Of a stretch of 64,000 bases of DNA, positions 1 through 11,538 are shown piece after piece (the stretch's first letter is position 1; each line of letters starts with the position of its first letter). Location of the stretch: the NCBI RefSeq assembly GCF_003573695.1, contig NC_039360.1, positions 63,241,911 through 63,305,910 of the forward strand, given 5' to 3'. Both the position numbers and the translations under genes were made by a program. The notes beneath the pieces were generated by a model. The model saw only the letters and a list, made by a program, of their open reading frames with translations, had not been told where the DNA came from and ran no database searches. Source of the stretch: Papaver somniferum (taxonomy: Eukaryota > Streptophyta > Magnoliopsida > Ranunculales > Papaveraceae).

Positions 1-951
1 GATTCACTCGAATCATTCCATCAACATTACAGTCACGGTTTGCAAAAGATTGCACTCCTTATTATATAAATGTATTAGTTCATGAACAAACCGATTTTAG
101 AACATAACCTACTTAAATATACAAATGGGTACGCATACCTAAGTAGCTGGACTGAGTTTGGTTACGCCGGTATGCGAACGGGTATGCATACTTGGTACAC
201 TTTCAAACTCCATCAGATATCACGGAACATGAAATTCCGCTAGTATGCGTACGGGGACGCATATATACTTCGTTCACGGATTTTGGACTTTACAAAAATG
301 TGAATACACACACTATGTTATATACAATCATGGTTATGTGTTTTAAACCCTCATTTCAATCATTGAAACATTCTTGGAAGACGACAATAGCTGTCTCACA
401 TAAACTATTAGCTTCAAAGCAATATTCAAGTGATCGAATGATCAATACGAAACATTCCGAGTTACATCAAATGACTGTCTCACACAAATCATGTAAGATG
501 TTACAAGGCGATTTTCACATGATAATCTTTTGACTTTCGTCAAGAATAAAAGATGAACTTGGTTGAAGCGAAAGCTTACCAACACACATTTCGAGAAATA
601 GATAAGCGAGATAAACTCGGCTCGAAATACTAAAAGTGTATAATTGAAGTCTATATAGAAGTACGACTTTTTGTCTCAAATAGGAGATAGAGTAGATAGA
701 CTTTTGAATGATGGATGAGTTCAAGTCTCCATATGCCTTTTGTTGATGAAGTTCCACAAGTTTCCTTGAGTAGTTCTTCGTCTTCATTCGATGAACGCCG
801 TGAAGTCTAAAGCTCAACTACACTTTCTATCCTAATCCGAGACTTAGATATAAGTAGACCAGAAATCAAGACTTATATTTTTGGCAACTAAACTTGAAAA
901 ACAAGCTTGAGATAGCAACTCTTGCGAGTTCGACCGAGCAGTGCTCTAACA
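1..951 (-). mobile_element. 3' LTR of a Ty1/copia element, truncated by the window edge
   Basis: On the minus strand this LTR opens TGTTAGAGCACTGCTCGGTC at 951 and runs out of the window at position 1. The next minus-strand bases upstream (952 onward) form a purine-rich tract, TTGACAAAGGAGGAGAT, as expected for a polypurine tract next to a 3' LTR. The whole segment aligns base by base with 51054-52180, a solo LTR of the same family in this window, with scattered substitutions and small indels. Degenerate copies of a word resembling GTACGCATAC occur at about 120-260 and again at 51160-51400. No coding capacity is expected in an LTR; the small open frames here are incidental. Confidence 0.8.
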
Positions 952-3520
952 ATCTCCTCCTTTGTCAATTTTAGTGACAAAACTATCAATACATATGGAT
1001 TACAAAATAGATAAACTTTGTAGCTTCTCATCCAAATGCTTGATCTCCTTGGTTCTTCAACATTACTCGAAATCTTCGTCACTTACAAGTACTCCATGAT
1101 TCTAAAGGTGTTCAACTCATCATCATAGTTTTTGAAGATCCGTATCTATAACAATGAGAAAACAATAGCTCCCAATCATTGTTATACTGTGTCATAATAT
1201 TATTATACAGCATCAAAGTTCAATTATATCACAACTTTGACAACAATACCATGGTGATATGTATCACTCCCCCTTAGTCAATACTTCATCTCACATGAAA
1301 ACCGCTCCCCCTTACATAATGATCCGTAAACCATATGTATTTGTAGTGTGAACTACACATTAATTATCCCCCTTTTTGTCAATATAAATTGGCAATGGTA
1401 GGAAAACTAGTGGGATCCTAATGAAATTTCCATAGAGATACTTCATGACCAAAAGAGAACCACATATCAACTTTGTTTAGATGCAATCATATAGCCAAAG
1501 CTAAATGCATTCATCAAGGAGTTCATAAAGATACAAGATAACCCCTATAATATTCCACAACCGCACTCCCCGCAAAGATATGGCAATTAAGCACAAATTC
1601 AAATAAGAACACTCCCCCATAAAATGTCATTCCCGAAAGAACAACAAGAGCGATCTTACTTTCACAAGAAAAGAAGGATTTCTCTGGACATTAACAAATC
1701 TCATGAAACATGAATTTTGTATCCAAAATACTCAATTAAATTAACCACAAGAGAACCCATGATCAATTTAGTCGGAAGTGCTCGACATAAGAAAAACTTA
1801 CTGAGCTGCACAATATTTACACAAGGATGTGGATCAGGGAAAGACCAATACTGCGGAATGTTCAAAGGTTCATTCTATTTTTCATCACTATTTGCATAGA
1901 GACATATAATAGACTTAATCTTTGTAAAAAAAAGTTCATCCTATCTTCCATCAATATTTGCATAATGATATAATAGGCTTAACTTTTGTTTGTCAAAAGT
2001 TCATTCAATCTTTTATCAATATTTTCATAATGACATATGAAAGACTTAACTTTTGACCACATATAGGACAATCATAGTTCACGGACATAGACACATATAT
2101 CTCATAACAAGTTGCAATATATGAAACCATAAAGATTAATACTGCAAAATCATCTTACAAATAAACTTTAGAATTTAAATAAATAAATCTAAAAACATTG
2201 CAAGATGAAAATCGTTGGAAATAGCTATGTGTACTCACAATAATGGCTATTCCAAACCCTAGTCATCCTTCTTAAAACACAAGAATAAATTCTCATAAGA
2301 AGTTTCCTAGACATTAAGACCTTTGAAAATTTTTTTATCGTCCCCGAACTCCTTTTCGTCAACAGTCATTGGAACATAAGGTTCATGGAGATAGGAGTCA
2401 ATTTCAACGAACCTTCTTGACTGATGCCGAACCAGGGCCTTCTGAATTTCAAGAGTCCTAAACACAAAAGCATTTATTTGCTGCATTCCTTTCTTATTTC
2501 CTTCAACTCTTCAAGAACACCAGAAAACTTCTGTTGATTAGAAGGAACAACTCTTGGTTTTCCCACATTCCTCCTTTTTATTTTCAAAGTTGAAGGTAGA
2601 TTTATCTTTTTCCTTCATGATTGATGGCTTAACAATCATATTAACATTTTTTCCATCAGAAGACATAATGCTTGGATTCTCCATACCAGTATGAGATTGT
2701 GAGAGGAATTCAGGAATCAGACTCAACAACCAATCTTGTGATAAAAAGAGTTTCTAGAGAAGGAAAAAGGAATGTAGGGATACAGAACCTTTATTCACTA
2801 AAGGATTCACCTATGCACAACTCACAACCCTAAAGAAGGCAGAATTGTCGATTTTTGCTTAAACAAAGTAATGTCCTTTCAATATCAATTAGATATGAAA
2901 AGATGGAAGAATTCCAAAAGGTGAAAACAAGACCAAAAATATGAAATATGACAAAACCTTTTTTCTTTTCCTAAATCCCGAAGTGTGCAAACCTTTGTTT
3001 CTTTTTGAACCAGGCACATGAGACAAGATACACAACCAACACATTTAACTTGTGCTGGGGTGAACAATAATCTTTCCACCATAACCTTCTTGAATGTAAT
3101 TCTTAGAACCTTGTTTCACAGACTGTCTAAACCGAATTCTTTTCTCTAGTGGTCTAGTTTTTTCTTTGGAAATTAACTTCTTCGGGGAAGAGATGAGATC
3201 ATACCTTAGACGATTTCTGAACAAGTTTGAGCTTGTTTGCTAATCGATTTTGTCTTCGTTGAAGTTTGTTGACATATCTTATCTTATGTTTCTACTTGAA
3301 ACATTTGGAGAGTTCACGACCCTTGAGAGTACAATAAAAACACATCAATGTGGAAGATGGTTCAAACGTCATGGCTGTGCAGGCTGCTAGACAAATGGTA
3401 GAACCTGAAAGATTAGAAACAGAATTTCCAGTAGACAAAGAGAAGTCCATTTTATCCTCCAAATTGGTTGAAGTTTCTTCTAGAAGAATATCGAGATTGA
3501 TGTACGTATTGCTACAATTA
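952..3520 (-). pseudogene. Degenerate internal region of a copia element (minus strand)
   Basis: This lies directly inside the LTR at 1-951. Several CCCCCTT-type tracts (about 1268, 1308 and 1367) resemble the pyrimidine-rich sequence that large plant copia elements carry near their 3' LTR. Around 3270-3345 the minus strand reads C-F-Y-C followed by LKGRELSKCFK, which looks like the remains of a gag zinc-knuckle region, and a stop codon follows it. The adjoining minus-strand frame to about 3544 reads on with similar composition. No protease, integrase or reverse transcriptase is recognisable, so the body is deleted or badly decayed. The boundary with the next repeat near 3520 is approximate. 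Confidence 0.55.
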
Positions 3521-3970
3521 TCAAAATCAAATGGGATTTTGTGATTTATAATGAGTCTGTGGAAGTTTAAGTATGTTGTTGTGTGTTTTACAACTCTTGG
3601 AATTTTTTATTTCTTAATAAAATATCCTTATTTTTCTTTCAAAGTAAAGAAGAATTTATGATTAAAAATAAATAAGTTCATCAAGGGCATCAGAATCTGT
3701 TGCTTTAGTTAGTAACTCTGCATAAGTCTGATATAGACCGATACATATGGACACCCTTCAGACCATGGTTTTCTGTATCTTTTGCATTTGTATTTTTTTA
3801 CATTGATTCAAGATCCTTAGTTTTATGTATCTATGTGTATCGGTTTCATATTGTCTGGTACAAAACGTACCAATACTGTATCGACCAGTATAAATTCCCG
3901 ACAATAATTGGCGTAAAATAGAAAATATATATAACGTGAAAGGGTGATATTATACAACAAGATAATTACG
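3520..3970 (+). repeat. Dispersed 450-bp repeat containing a LINE 3' tail, copy 1
   Basis: This segment aligns along its length with 37108-37550, including the shared stretch GTGGAAGTTTAAGTATGTTG and the later GACACCCTTCAGACCATGG. In the second copy the left part follows a LINE RNase H domain, so the left third here is probably a 5'-truncated LINE 3' end. The right part carries repeated GTATCGG/CCGGTAC-type words. Homology stops near 3970, where the flanks diverge. No gene is seen. Confidence 0.7.
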
Positions 3971-4206
3971 GTCTCAGTATCCGCTTGATGAATATAATTC
4001 AAGACTTGATGATTTCGGTAGCTAGTTAGAGGCGAGTTGAGTTAAATTGTCATATAACCGATCCAACTGAGTTGATTCAGTTATTAAAACCAAATTCTAA
4101 AAACAATTTTCACAAACCTACTTCTTCTAAACAGCCCGACCACAAGCTCTAACATAAACCCTAAAATTTTATTTTCAAAATTTGTTGAAAAATCAGTCAG
4201 CCAAAA
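3971..4206. other. Unassigned intergenic sequence
   Basis: No open reading frame, recognisable repeat or RNA gene is seen. The sequence is AT-rich. Confidence 0.5.
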
Positions 4207-4579
4207 CCATTGTGAAAACCTTGGGTAGGATATGAGTTACATGTCAGGATTTGTTTTTTCTTCACGAAGGATTTGGTGGACGTGAATTCATTGAATTCAC
4301 AACCACCAGAACCATTGTGAATCAACATGTCAGGGTAATTATTTTTTCACGGAGGCTCTAGTGGACTAAAATTCATTGAATTCACAACCACCAGAGCCAT
4401 TGCGAATCAACATGTCAGTTTTTTTTTTCTTTCACAGAGGCTCTTTTATCCGTGAACTAAAACCAACAGAGTCTTCGCGCTTATCATGTTAGGGTAATTA
4501 TTTTTTCACGGAGGCTCTGGTGGACATGAATTTATTGAATTCACAACCACCAGATCCATTGTGAATCAACATTTCAGGG
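4207..4579 (+). repeat. Imperfect tandem repeat (unit about 110 bp)
   Basis: Three to four diverged units carry the shared words GAATTCACAACCACCAGA, CCATTGTGAATCAACAT, TGTCAGGGTAATTATTTTTT and CACGGAGGCTCT. The LARD-like element at 4580 begins immediately after the last CATTTCAGGG. The flank on the far side of that element (13603 onward) reads CAAGTTTTTC and then CTGGAGGCTCTTGG, resembling what follows CATGTCAG in earlier units. The element may therefore have inserted within this repeat. Confidence 0.65.
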
Positions 4580-7250
4580 TGTTTGAGGGTGAAAACGATT
4601 TCTGCCGATATTGGTAATTTCGGGTGTGTGGGTGAGAAACGAGTTTAAACCCTAAATAATGTACTGCAAGGGAGTACTTTAGATTCGAGAGATCAATCTG
4701 TACAAATCCGGCCTAAACCAAGAAATGGCCGTTCCAGACTTGCTTCGGTCACACAGTGAAGGACAAGGGTTGGTTTTGGGGAGGGAAGCGAAGAGAGTGT
4801 TGAGACCAGAATAGTTGATTCTGGAAGAGTAGTTGTTTTACGACTTGTATCAGAAAATGGGAAGCTAACAGATGGAAAGCTAGCAAATATTTTCTGAGTG
4901 TTGTATGATCCTGACCTGAACTTGTTGTTCGGTGGAAATAGGTAATGCCTATTTATACAAGTCGAAGTGAAACATACTCTGGTCTCATTAAGAAATGGAA
5001 AACGGGTGAGTAAATGGGAGGAGGTGGTAACCGGTAACGCATGGAATTAATATTCCATAAAAGAAGGCGTTTCACCATTACTCCCTGTATTTACTAACCG
5101 CCTCATCCTTATGAAACTTTCTTATAACGGGCGTAGTGTACGCCGCACGCTATAAACCGCCAAACCAAAACCCAATGAGCATCCCCCTGTTTGTGACATG
5201 CGTTGATGTCTCGCGTGTTTTCATGGAAAACATGTAGCATGTTGTTGTCGTCTGGCAAGTCGAGCTTGGGAGACTTGCCGACTCGGTGACCTTCGACGGT
5301 CGAGATTTTGCATCTTAAAAGGAAAGGTAGCCGTTGATTATTCCAACCCTTTGTTTGGTAGCTAGTGGCATGAAAGCACGCTCGGTATGGCTTTAATATG
5401 GCCTGGTTTAGGCGCGACCAAAAGTTAGAGTTTTAAATCTGTTTAGGCGCGACCAAACTAGGGACAAAAGTTGCCATGCGTTAGCTGGTAACCTTGCACG
5501 GCTAAGATCTGCATCTTAGATGAAAAGGTGTCCGTTGATCGTTGCAGGCCTTCGTTTTGGCATCCGCATAGGGAAGGCCGGTATGGCGTGGCGCGACAAG
5601 GTGGTTGGCATGCCATTGGCACATGTGGCATAGCATGCCTCGGCGCGGTTTGGCGTGGCCAAAACTAGGGTTTTGGCCAAAGGTTACCATGCGCTGTCTG
5701 GCGACCTTGGACGGCTAGGATTTGCATCTAGGATTGAAGGATGGCCGTTGATTGTCGCACGCCTTTGTTTTGGTAGCCGCATAGAGAACGTCGACATGGT
5801 ATGGCGCGACAAGGTGGTTGGCATACCATTGGCACATGTGGCATGGCATGCCTTGGTGCGGTTTGGCGTGGCCAAAACTAGGGTTTTGGGCCATGCGTTT
5901 TCTGGCGACCTTGGACGGCTAGGATTTTCATCTAGGATTAAAGGGTGGCCGTAGATCGTCGCACGCCTTCGTTTTGGTAGCCGCATAGGGAAGGCCGACA
6001 TGGTATGGCGCGACAAGGTGTTTGGCATGCCATTGGCACATGTGGCATGGCATGCCTTGGCGCGGTTTGGCGTGGCCAAAACTAGGGTTTTGGGCCAAAG
6101 GTTACCATGCGTTGTCTGGCGACCTTAGACGGCTAGGATTTGCATCTAGGATTGAAGGGTGGTCGTTGGTCGTTGCACGCCTTCGTTTTGGTAGCCGCAT
6201 AGAGAAGGACGTCATGGTATGGCGCGACAAGGTGGTTGGCATGCCATGCCTTGGCGCGGTTTGGCGTGGCCAAAACTAGGGTTTTGGGCCAAAGGTTACC
6301 ATGCGCTGTCTGGCGACCTTGGAAGACTAGGATTTGCATCTAGGATTGAAGGGTGGTCGTTGATCGTCGCACGCCTTCGTTTTGGTAGCCGCATAGGGAA
6401 GGCCGGCATGGTAGGGACAAGAAAAATGGCCTGGACGGCTTGGCATAGTGGGTCCAAGGGTTTGGACGACTTGGAATGGTGGGGCAAAGGCAGAATGGTG
6501 CGAACGGCTTGGCATAGTGGGGCCAAGGCAGAATGGTGCGGACGACTTGGCATAGTGGGGCCAAGGAAGAATGGTATGGATGGCTTGGCATAGTGGGGCC
6601 AAGGGTTTGGATGGCCTGGCATGGTAGGGCCAAGGGTTTGGCATGCCATTGGCGCATGGTGCGGCCAGCATGGCTGGCATGGTTTGCCATTGGCACAGTG
6701 GTGCGGCTGGCATGGTTGGCATGCCTTGGCGCAAAGATGTGGCTGGCATGGTTTGCCATTGGCACAGTGGTGCGGCTGGCATGGTTTTCCATTGGCACAG
6801 TGGTGCGGCTGGCATGGTTGGCATGACTTGGCGTGAAGATGTGGTTGGCATGGTTTGCCATTGGCACAATGGTGCGCCTGGCATGGTTGGCATGCCTTGG
6901 CACGGAGATGTGGATTGCACGGTTTACCATTGGCACAATGGTGCGGCTGACATGGTTGTCATGCCTTGGCGCGAAGATGTGGATGGCATGGTTTTCCATT
7001 GGCACAGCGGTGCGGCTAGCATGGTTGGCATGCCTTGGCGCGGTAGCATGAGAATTAGGGTTTGGCATGGATGATGTTAATCAATATTAAGGGTTTTGCC
7101 GTGGAACATGACCCATGTAAAAAAAGGTACCCCGGTAATTCTTACGTAGGCATGATGATTGAATCAACAATTGTGCTAATGGTCATAGTGACGTCATGTC
7201 GGATGTACAGTTTTACGATTTTAACCCTAAGCTAAAAACCACCATCAACA
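4580..7250 (-). repeat. LTR of the LARD-like element (3' LTR on the minus strand), 2671 bp
   Basis: Three tiers of tandem repeats fill most of this LTR. Tier A (about 5485-6420) has five units of roughly 197-212 bp, each containing GGATTTGCATCTAGGATTGA or a variant. Tier B (about 6430-6640) has units of about 40 bp built on GGCATAGTGGGGCCAAGG. Tier C (about 6640-7060) has units of 30-76 bp built on CCATTGGCACAGTGGTGCGG. Long open frames across this stretch on both strands are translations of the repeats (GMVCHWHSGAA-like or HANHASRTTVP-like) and are not genes. The bases near 4650-5060 match the start of the other LTR almost exactly. Confidence 0.85.
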
Positions 7251-7468
7251 TCAAGTCCCATGCTCAGCTCGGAACAGGAGCATAGTTGCGAGGTAAGCAT
7301 AAGATGGTGACAGGCGAGGATAAAATCGAAATGACAAGTCGTGAAAAGATGGTTAAGAAGACTCGGTTAACCTTTTTCGAGTGGTAAGGAGAGTTCGTGA
7401 TTCTCGTGTTGGCGGCCTTGCATAGATTCTGCTTGTGGTGTTGCTGGATAGACCGTGAAGTGGTGAGA

Positions 7469-7620
7469 TGTAGATTGTCGGCTTGGCTTGGAATGGGAGC
7501 CTCCGGCGTTGGTCGGCTTGGAATGGGAGCCGCAGGCATTGGTCGGCTTGGAATGGGAGCCGCAGGCGTTGGTCGGCTTGGAATAGGATCTTCAGGCGTT
7601 GGTCGGCTTGGAATGGGAGA
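7469..7620 (+). repeat. 30-bp tandem repeat, five units
   Basis: The unit is close to TCGGCTTGGAATGGGAGCCG followed by CAGGCGTTGG. The period is a multiple of three, so the plus frame reads a ten-residue repeat of the form GRLGMGAAGV. This frame lies inside the LARD-like element and has no recognised product. Confidence 0.8.
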
Positions 7621-10600
7621 AACTGTCTTCAGTCCGCAGAATGGTGTAAACTGGTTTCGGAACTTCGGCTACCAAATGATGGTGATGACGCTGGAACTTT
7701 GGTTATCAAATGGTAGTGATGGCTCCTGGCAACTTTGTCTAAATTAGGGTTTGGCATGCCGAAACCCTAATTAGCGCCCCTTACAAAAATTGTTGTAGAA
7801 TTCTCGTACGAACTCGGATTTTGACGGTCCGCCCCTCCATCTGACCGGAAAAGAATTTCTTATCCGCTTACGAGGGAATATTTAGGTTTTGACCTCGTTT
7901 AGGAGGTGGAAACGGCCCGACAGTGAAACCCAGGAAGAATTCAGGAGGGATGTTGCGGGCCCGGGATAGCATAATCGCGCCGAGTCCTCTATTCCCGTTC
8001 ATGGAGCAAGAAGGAAATTTTTATTCTGTGCAAACTCTAGAAACTCCGTCCGTATGAAAAGAGGTATTGACCCTCTTCTGTTTTTTTGTTGCTCGTCCGG
8101 ATCCGTGCTTTCGTCTGCAGTGTCTCTCCAGTGGATTCCAAAATTTTCCAAACTACATCACATTCTTGGGACGGATGGATGAAATATATGCTTGGAAACG
8201 ACCATGTCAGGGATAATCTTGGAGATTGTGGTTGCGTTTTCGGTCCATCCTCGACTTTAGGTTGTTCAGTGCCTGAACCTTCTGATCGTGATGATGATGT
8301 GCTATGAATGCTTGCATGGTCGAAAACTTCTGGAGCCACTGGATGAAATAGATGAGTTGGGAGACGTTTCGTTACCGACGTGCTGCTATCAAGTCTTCAA
8401 GGAATTTGTTCCAAAAGACATCCTTCGAACCATCTTCTGAATCTTGGACTATCGTATGGAACGGGACGCGGTGAGCAGTCCCCAGTTATATTTTTGTTAG
8501 ATCCGATGGCACGGACGAATATGTGAATATATCTTTGTGGCGTTCTTTTGGAGTCTTCGATGCACATGTACGACTTCATGTTGAGAAATTCCTGCGGCTC
8601 GTAAAACTTCGGCAGTGACGATGTTGAAATCAGAAATAACCAGGTTGAGGGGAGTGAAGGTGTCCCATGATGGTAGTCCCCATTTGTAGCCTACTTTCAT
8701 TGCATCTCCTTGAATCCATGTCCACGGGATTTGATACAAGCTTATTGTACTCTTCTGGATGTGACGTTGGGATGCACATGGAAGAAATATTCTGGATAGC
8801 AGGGAAGTAGGAATGACCGAGTTATGTTGTTTATCGTGGATCCCTCTGTTTCTTCAAGAAAATGTTTCAGCCGCGTCTCTGGAGTTATCTGATGAGTCTT
8901 TGATGGTCGTCGGGATGGATTGCGATGAGCAGTCCCCAGTCGCATTTTTCTTTAGTTTCTGAAATTGTTTTCCTCTGAGCAGGCTTGGGATTCTCCGCGG
9001 CCTCATAAAGTGTTGAAGGCGTCTTCTAGACAGAGAGGTGATGATAATCTTGCGCTACACCCTTGAAGAGTAGATGACCTTGTTGTGGCTATGGCCTTTT
9101 GGTTGACTGCGTCTTCTGAGCTTTGACAGTGAAGGGATTCCGTGTATATCCTCAGTCCCCAAGTATGGTTTACATGTTTTCATCTTTGTAGAGATTGCTG
9201 TTGTGGTGAAGCTCTGGTTGGTATCAACAAATGAGTGGCAACAGTTCTTGGTAGCAGATGTAATCAGAAGAGACTACATTGTCGTGGTAACAAAGTAGGT
9301 TGGCTGGAATTATATGGGCATTCATGGAAATAAAAGGATTGGCTGGATGCGTAAGCGAGCAAACTGTCCATGATCATGAGTTTTGGTAGGATGGATAAAA
9401 AGGCATCCATGACTACGAAGATTGGATGGCTGCGTTCATGATCCTTGACATGGGGAGCGTGGTGGTACGACCCTTTGCAGGAAGGAGTGGCGGCCATGGT
9501 ACGATCCTTAGTAGGAGGAAGCGGCGTTGAAGCGGCTTCGGCTCTTGGAGAGGATGTTGCAACTTAAGAAGCCAAACGCTGCTTCGGATCTTGGAGCAGC
9601 TTATGGAGATAACGCTGAAGCGGAGCGGCTGCTGGAGCGAACGTTGAAGCGGAGCGGCTGCTGAAGCGAACGTTGAAGTGGAGCTACTGCTGGAGGACGT
9701 TGAAGCGGAGCTACTGCTGGAGAACGTTGAAGCAGAGAGGATGCGTTAATCAGTGTGTCGTCAAACTGGACACCCTTCAAGCGAACAGTGGTTAGGAGTC
9801 CCCAGTTCCATAAATCGTGCTTTCCAAGAGAGGTAGGGGGTTTGGGAACAACTTCCTGGATGGAAACAATTGGTTTCCTGACGCATCGCGGTTGAGGGCT
9901 GCAAATATGTCTTGACATTGCGCCTTGGGAAAATATAGAATCTCACATAAATGTTTCATCATAGACTGCACGATTTTGTGGGTGAAGTCCCTAGAAATCA
10001 TGCATCTCCTGACAGGAAGAGAGTCTTTGTGAACTCAGGGGGGGTTGCTGATTTTCCTTGCCTCGATTTTGAAGAAGTCGTTCTTGATCTCTACGTGTGA
10101 TGAGATTGGATTGCTGGTTCCCTTCCACTGAGCGTTCAAGAGCAACGCTGGAAGGATGCAAGTTGTTGGTGCTGGGAAGATGCAAGCTGTTAGCGCTAGA
10201 AGGAATGCAAGCTGCTGGCGCTGGAAAGATGCAAGCTGTTAGCGCTGGATCGGCTCGGAATGGGCGCTGGATTGGCGTGGATGCTGGATTGGCAAGGCGC
10301 TGGCTTGGCACGACGCTGGTTTGGCGTGGGTGCTGGCCTGGCGTGGGCGCTGGCTTGGCACGACGTCGGTTTGGCATGGCGCGGTAGCAATAAGGTGGGC
10401 AAGCATATTCCAAGTATGTACTCCAGCGTTTCTCTTTCAATTTGTTTTCTTGTTTTTTCTTGTGTTGGTGCAAACCCTAGCCATAGGTATGCCTTCCATA
10501 AATCTGTAGAAATATTTTTCTTCTCTTCGAATATCACCATAGTAGCGTCGGCTACCTCATGATAGTGACCGGTAATCGTTATTATGCAAAGTAGGTACAT

Positions 10601-10650
10601 ACGGGTAGGTGACTGATTCCAGGAAGAACTGGGCGTTAGGGCTTCTCTGA

Positions 10651-10824
10651 GACCCAAAAGTTACAGGCCAAGGTGACCGAAGGTCCTTCTGCAGACGTGG
10701 TCAAACAACAAGAAGCGGAGGTCGAAAGGTTGTCCAAAGAGTTGGAGCTAAAACAGGAGGTCCTCCAAATGACGAAGGATGCCTTCTTCGAGAAGAGCAA
10801 AACACCGTTGAATGGCTTCCTTTG
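10651..10824 (+). pseudogene. Short coiled-coil-like frame, possible gene remnant
   Basis: The plus-strand frame reads about 57 codons with heptad-like spacing of charged and hydrophobic residues (KQQEAEVERLSKELELKQEV) and ends in TGA at about 10822-10824. It has no clear start of its own and lies within the interior of the LARD-like element, on the strand opposite to the element's inferred transcription. It could be a captured exon or a decayed gag-like coiled coil. No family is recognised. Confidence 0.3.
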
Positions 10825-11538
10825 AATGCACTTCTGTCTTCTAAAATTCTTCGGTTTTGTTTTTTTTTTGAAAGGAGAATGAAACACATGGCTTATGGTT
10901 TTGATTTTCTGGATTTTTGGGTTGAAAGACAAGTGTTACCTATGAGGGTTTTGGATTATTATTCGGGATGAACTGTTTTAGGATGATGCCGTTTTTGGTT
11001 ATGATTGTAAGTGACACAAACATCCCAGGGAAGATATGGAATCGTGAACGCTGCATGTCGGTAGATGACATGGGATAAAACATAACATGGCTATCGGTTT
11101 TATCATTCCCGTGAAAACTTGAAATAGTAAACCATGTATTTTGTCTAGGCAAAACTTACTCGGTTTTTTGGATCTGTTACTGAAAAATGGTGCAGGTGCA
11201 AGACCGAGTTTTATGAGAAGCACCGCGATTGTGGAAAGTCCCCAGTCGTCCCTGAGTCAATTGATAATCGAGTCGTCGATCCATGGGCGGATCGTTTGTT
11301 TTTAACCTCCGGGAAGTCCGCAGTCGCCCCTTGTCGTATCATGACTGGTAATCGGGTCATCTATTAACTGAGTCGTCGATCCCTGAGCGGACCGTATCGG
11401 GCCGTCTGGTAGCTGAGTCTTCAATCCCTGAGCGGATCGTTTGCCTCTACCGTCCTGACGTCTGGGTCGAAGTATGAGATCGAGGATTGAAAATTGACAT
11501 TGTAACCGAAAGACTAATCTCCCACTGTGGTCGCCAAT

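Larger units (their letters stand above)
7251..11538. other. Interior of the LARD-like element; no recognisable gene
   Basis: This 4.3-kb stretch holds no long conserved open frame. It contains a 30-bp tandem repeat at 7469-7620, a 27-29-bp tandem repeat at about 9617-9735, and a 27-bp repeat running into a GGCTTGGCACGACG-type repeat at about 10140-10390. A short plus-strand frame at 10651-10824 could encode a coiled coil. A decamer, AGTCCCCAGT, recurs at 8477, 8931, 9797 and 11237, with variants near 9153 and 11306. A triplicated word like TCGATCCCTGAGCGGA lies at about 11275-11430. Confidence 0.7.

Noticed and set aside
4207..4579. Reading this tandem repeat as an LTR or TIR of the neighbouring element
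   Set aside because: The LARD-like LTR boundary is fixed at 4580 by comparison with 11539. The tandem units lie outside it and have no partner at the other end.
5655..7074. Many long overlapping frames on both strands, up to about 240 codons
   Set aside because: They are translations of tandem repeats inside an LTR. They occur in several frames at once, with the same peptide phrases repeated, so they are not genes.
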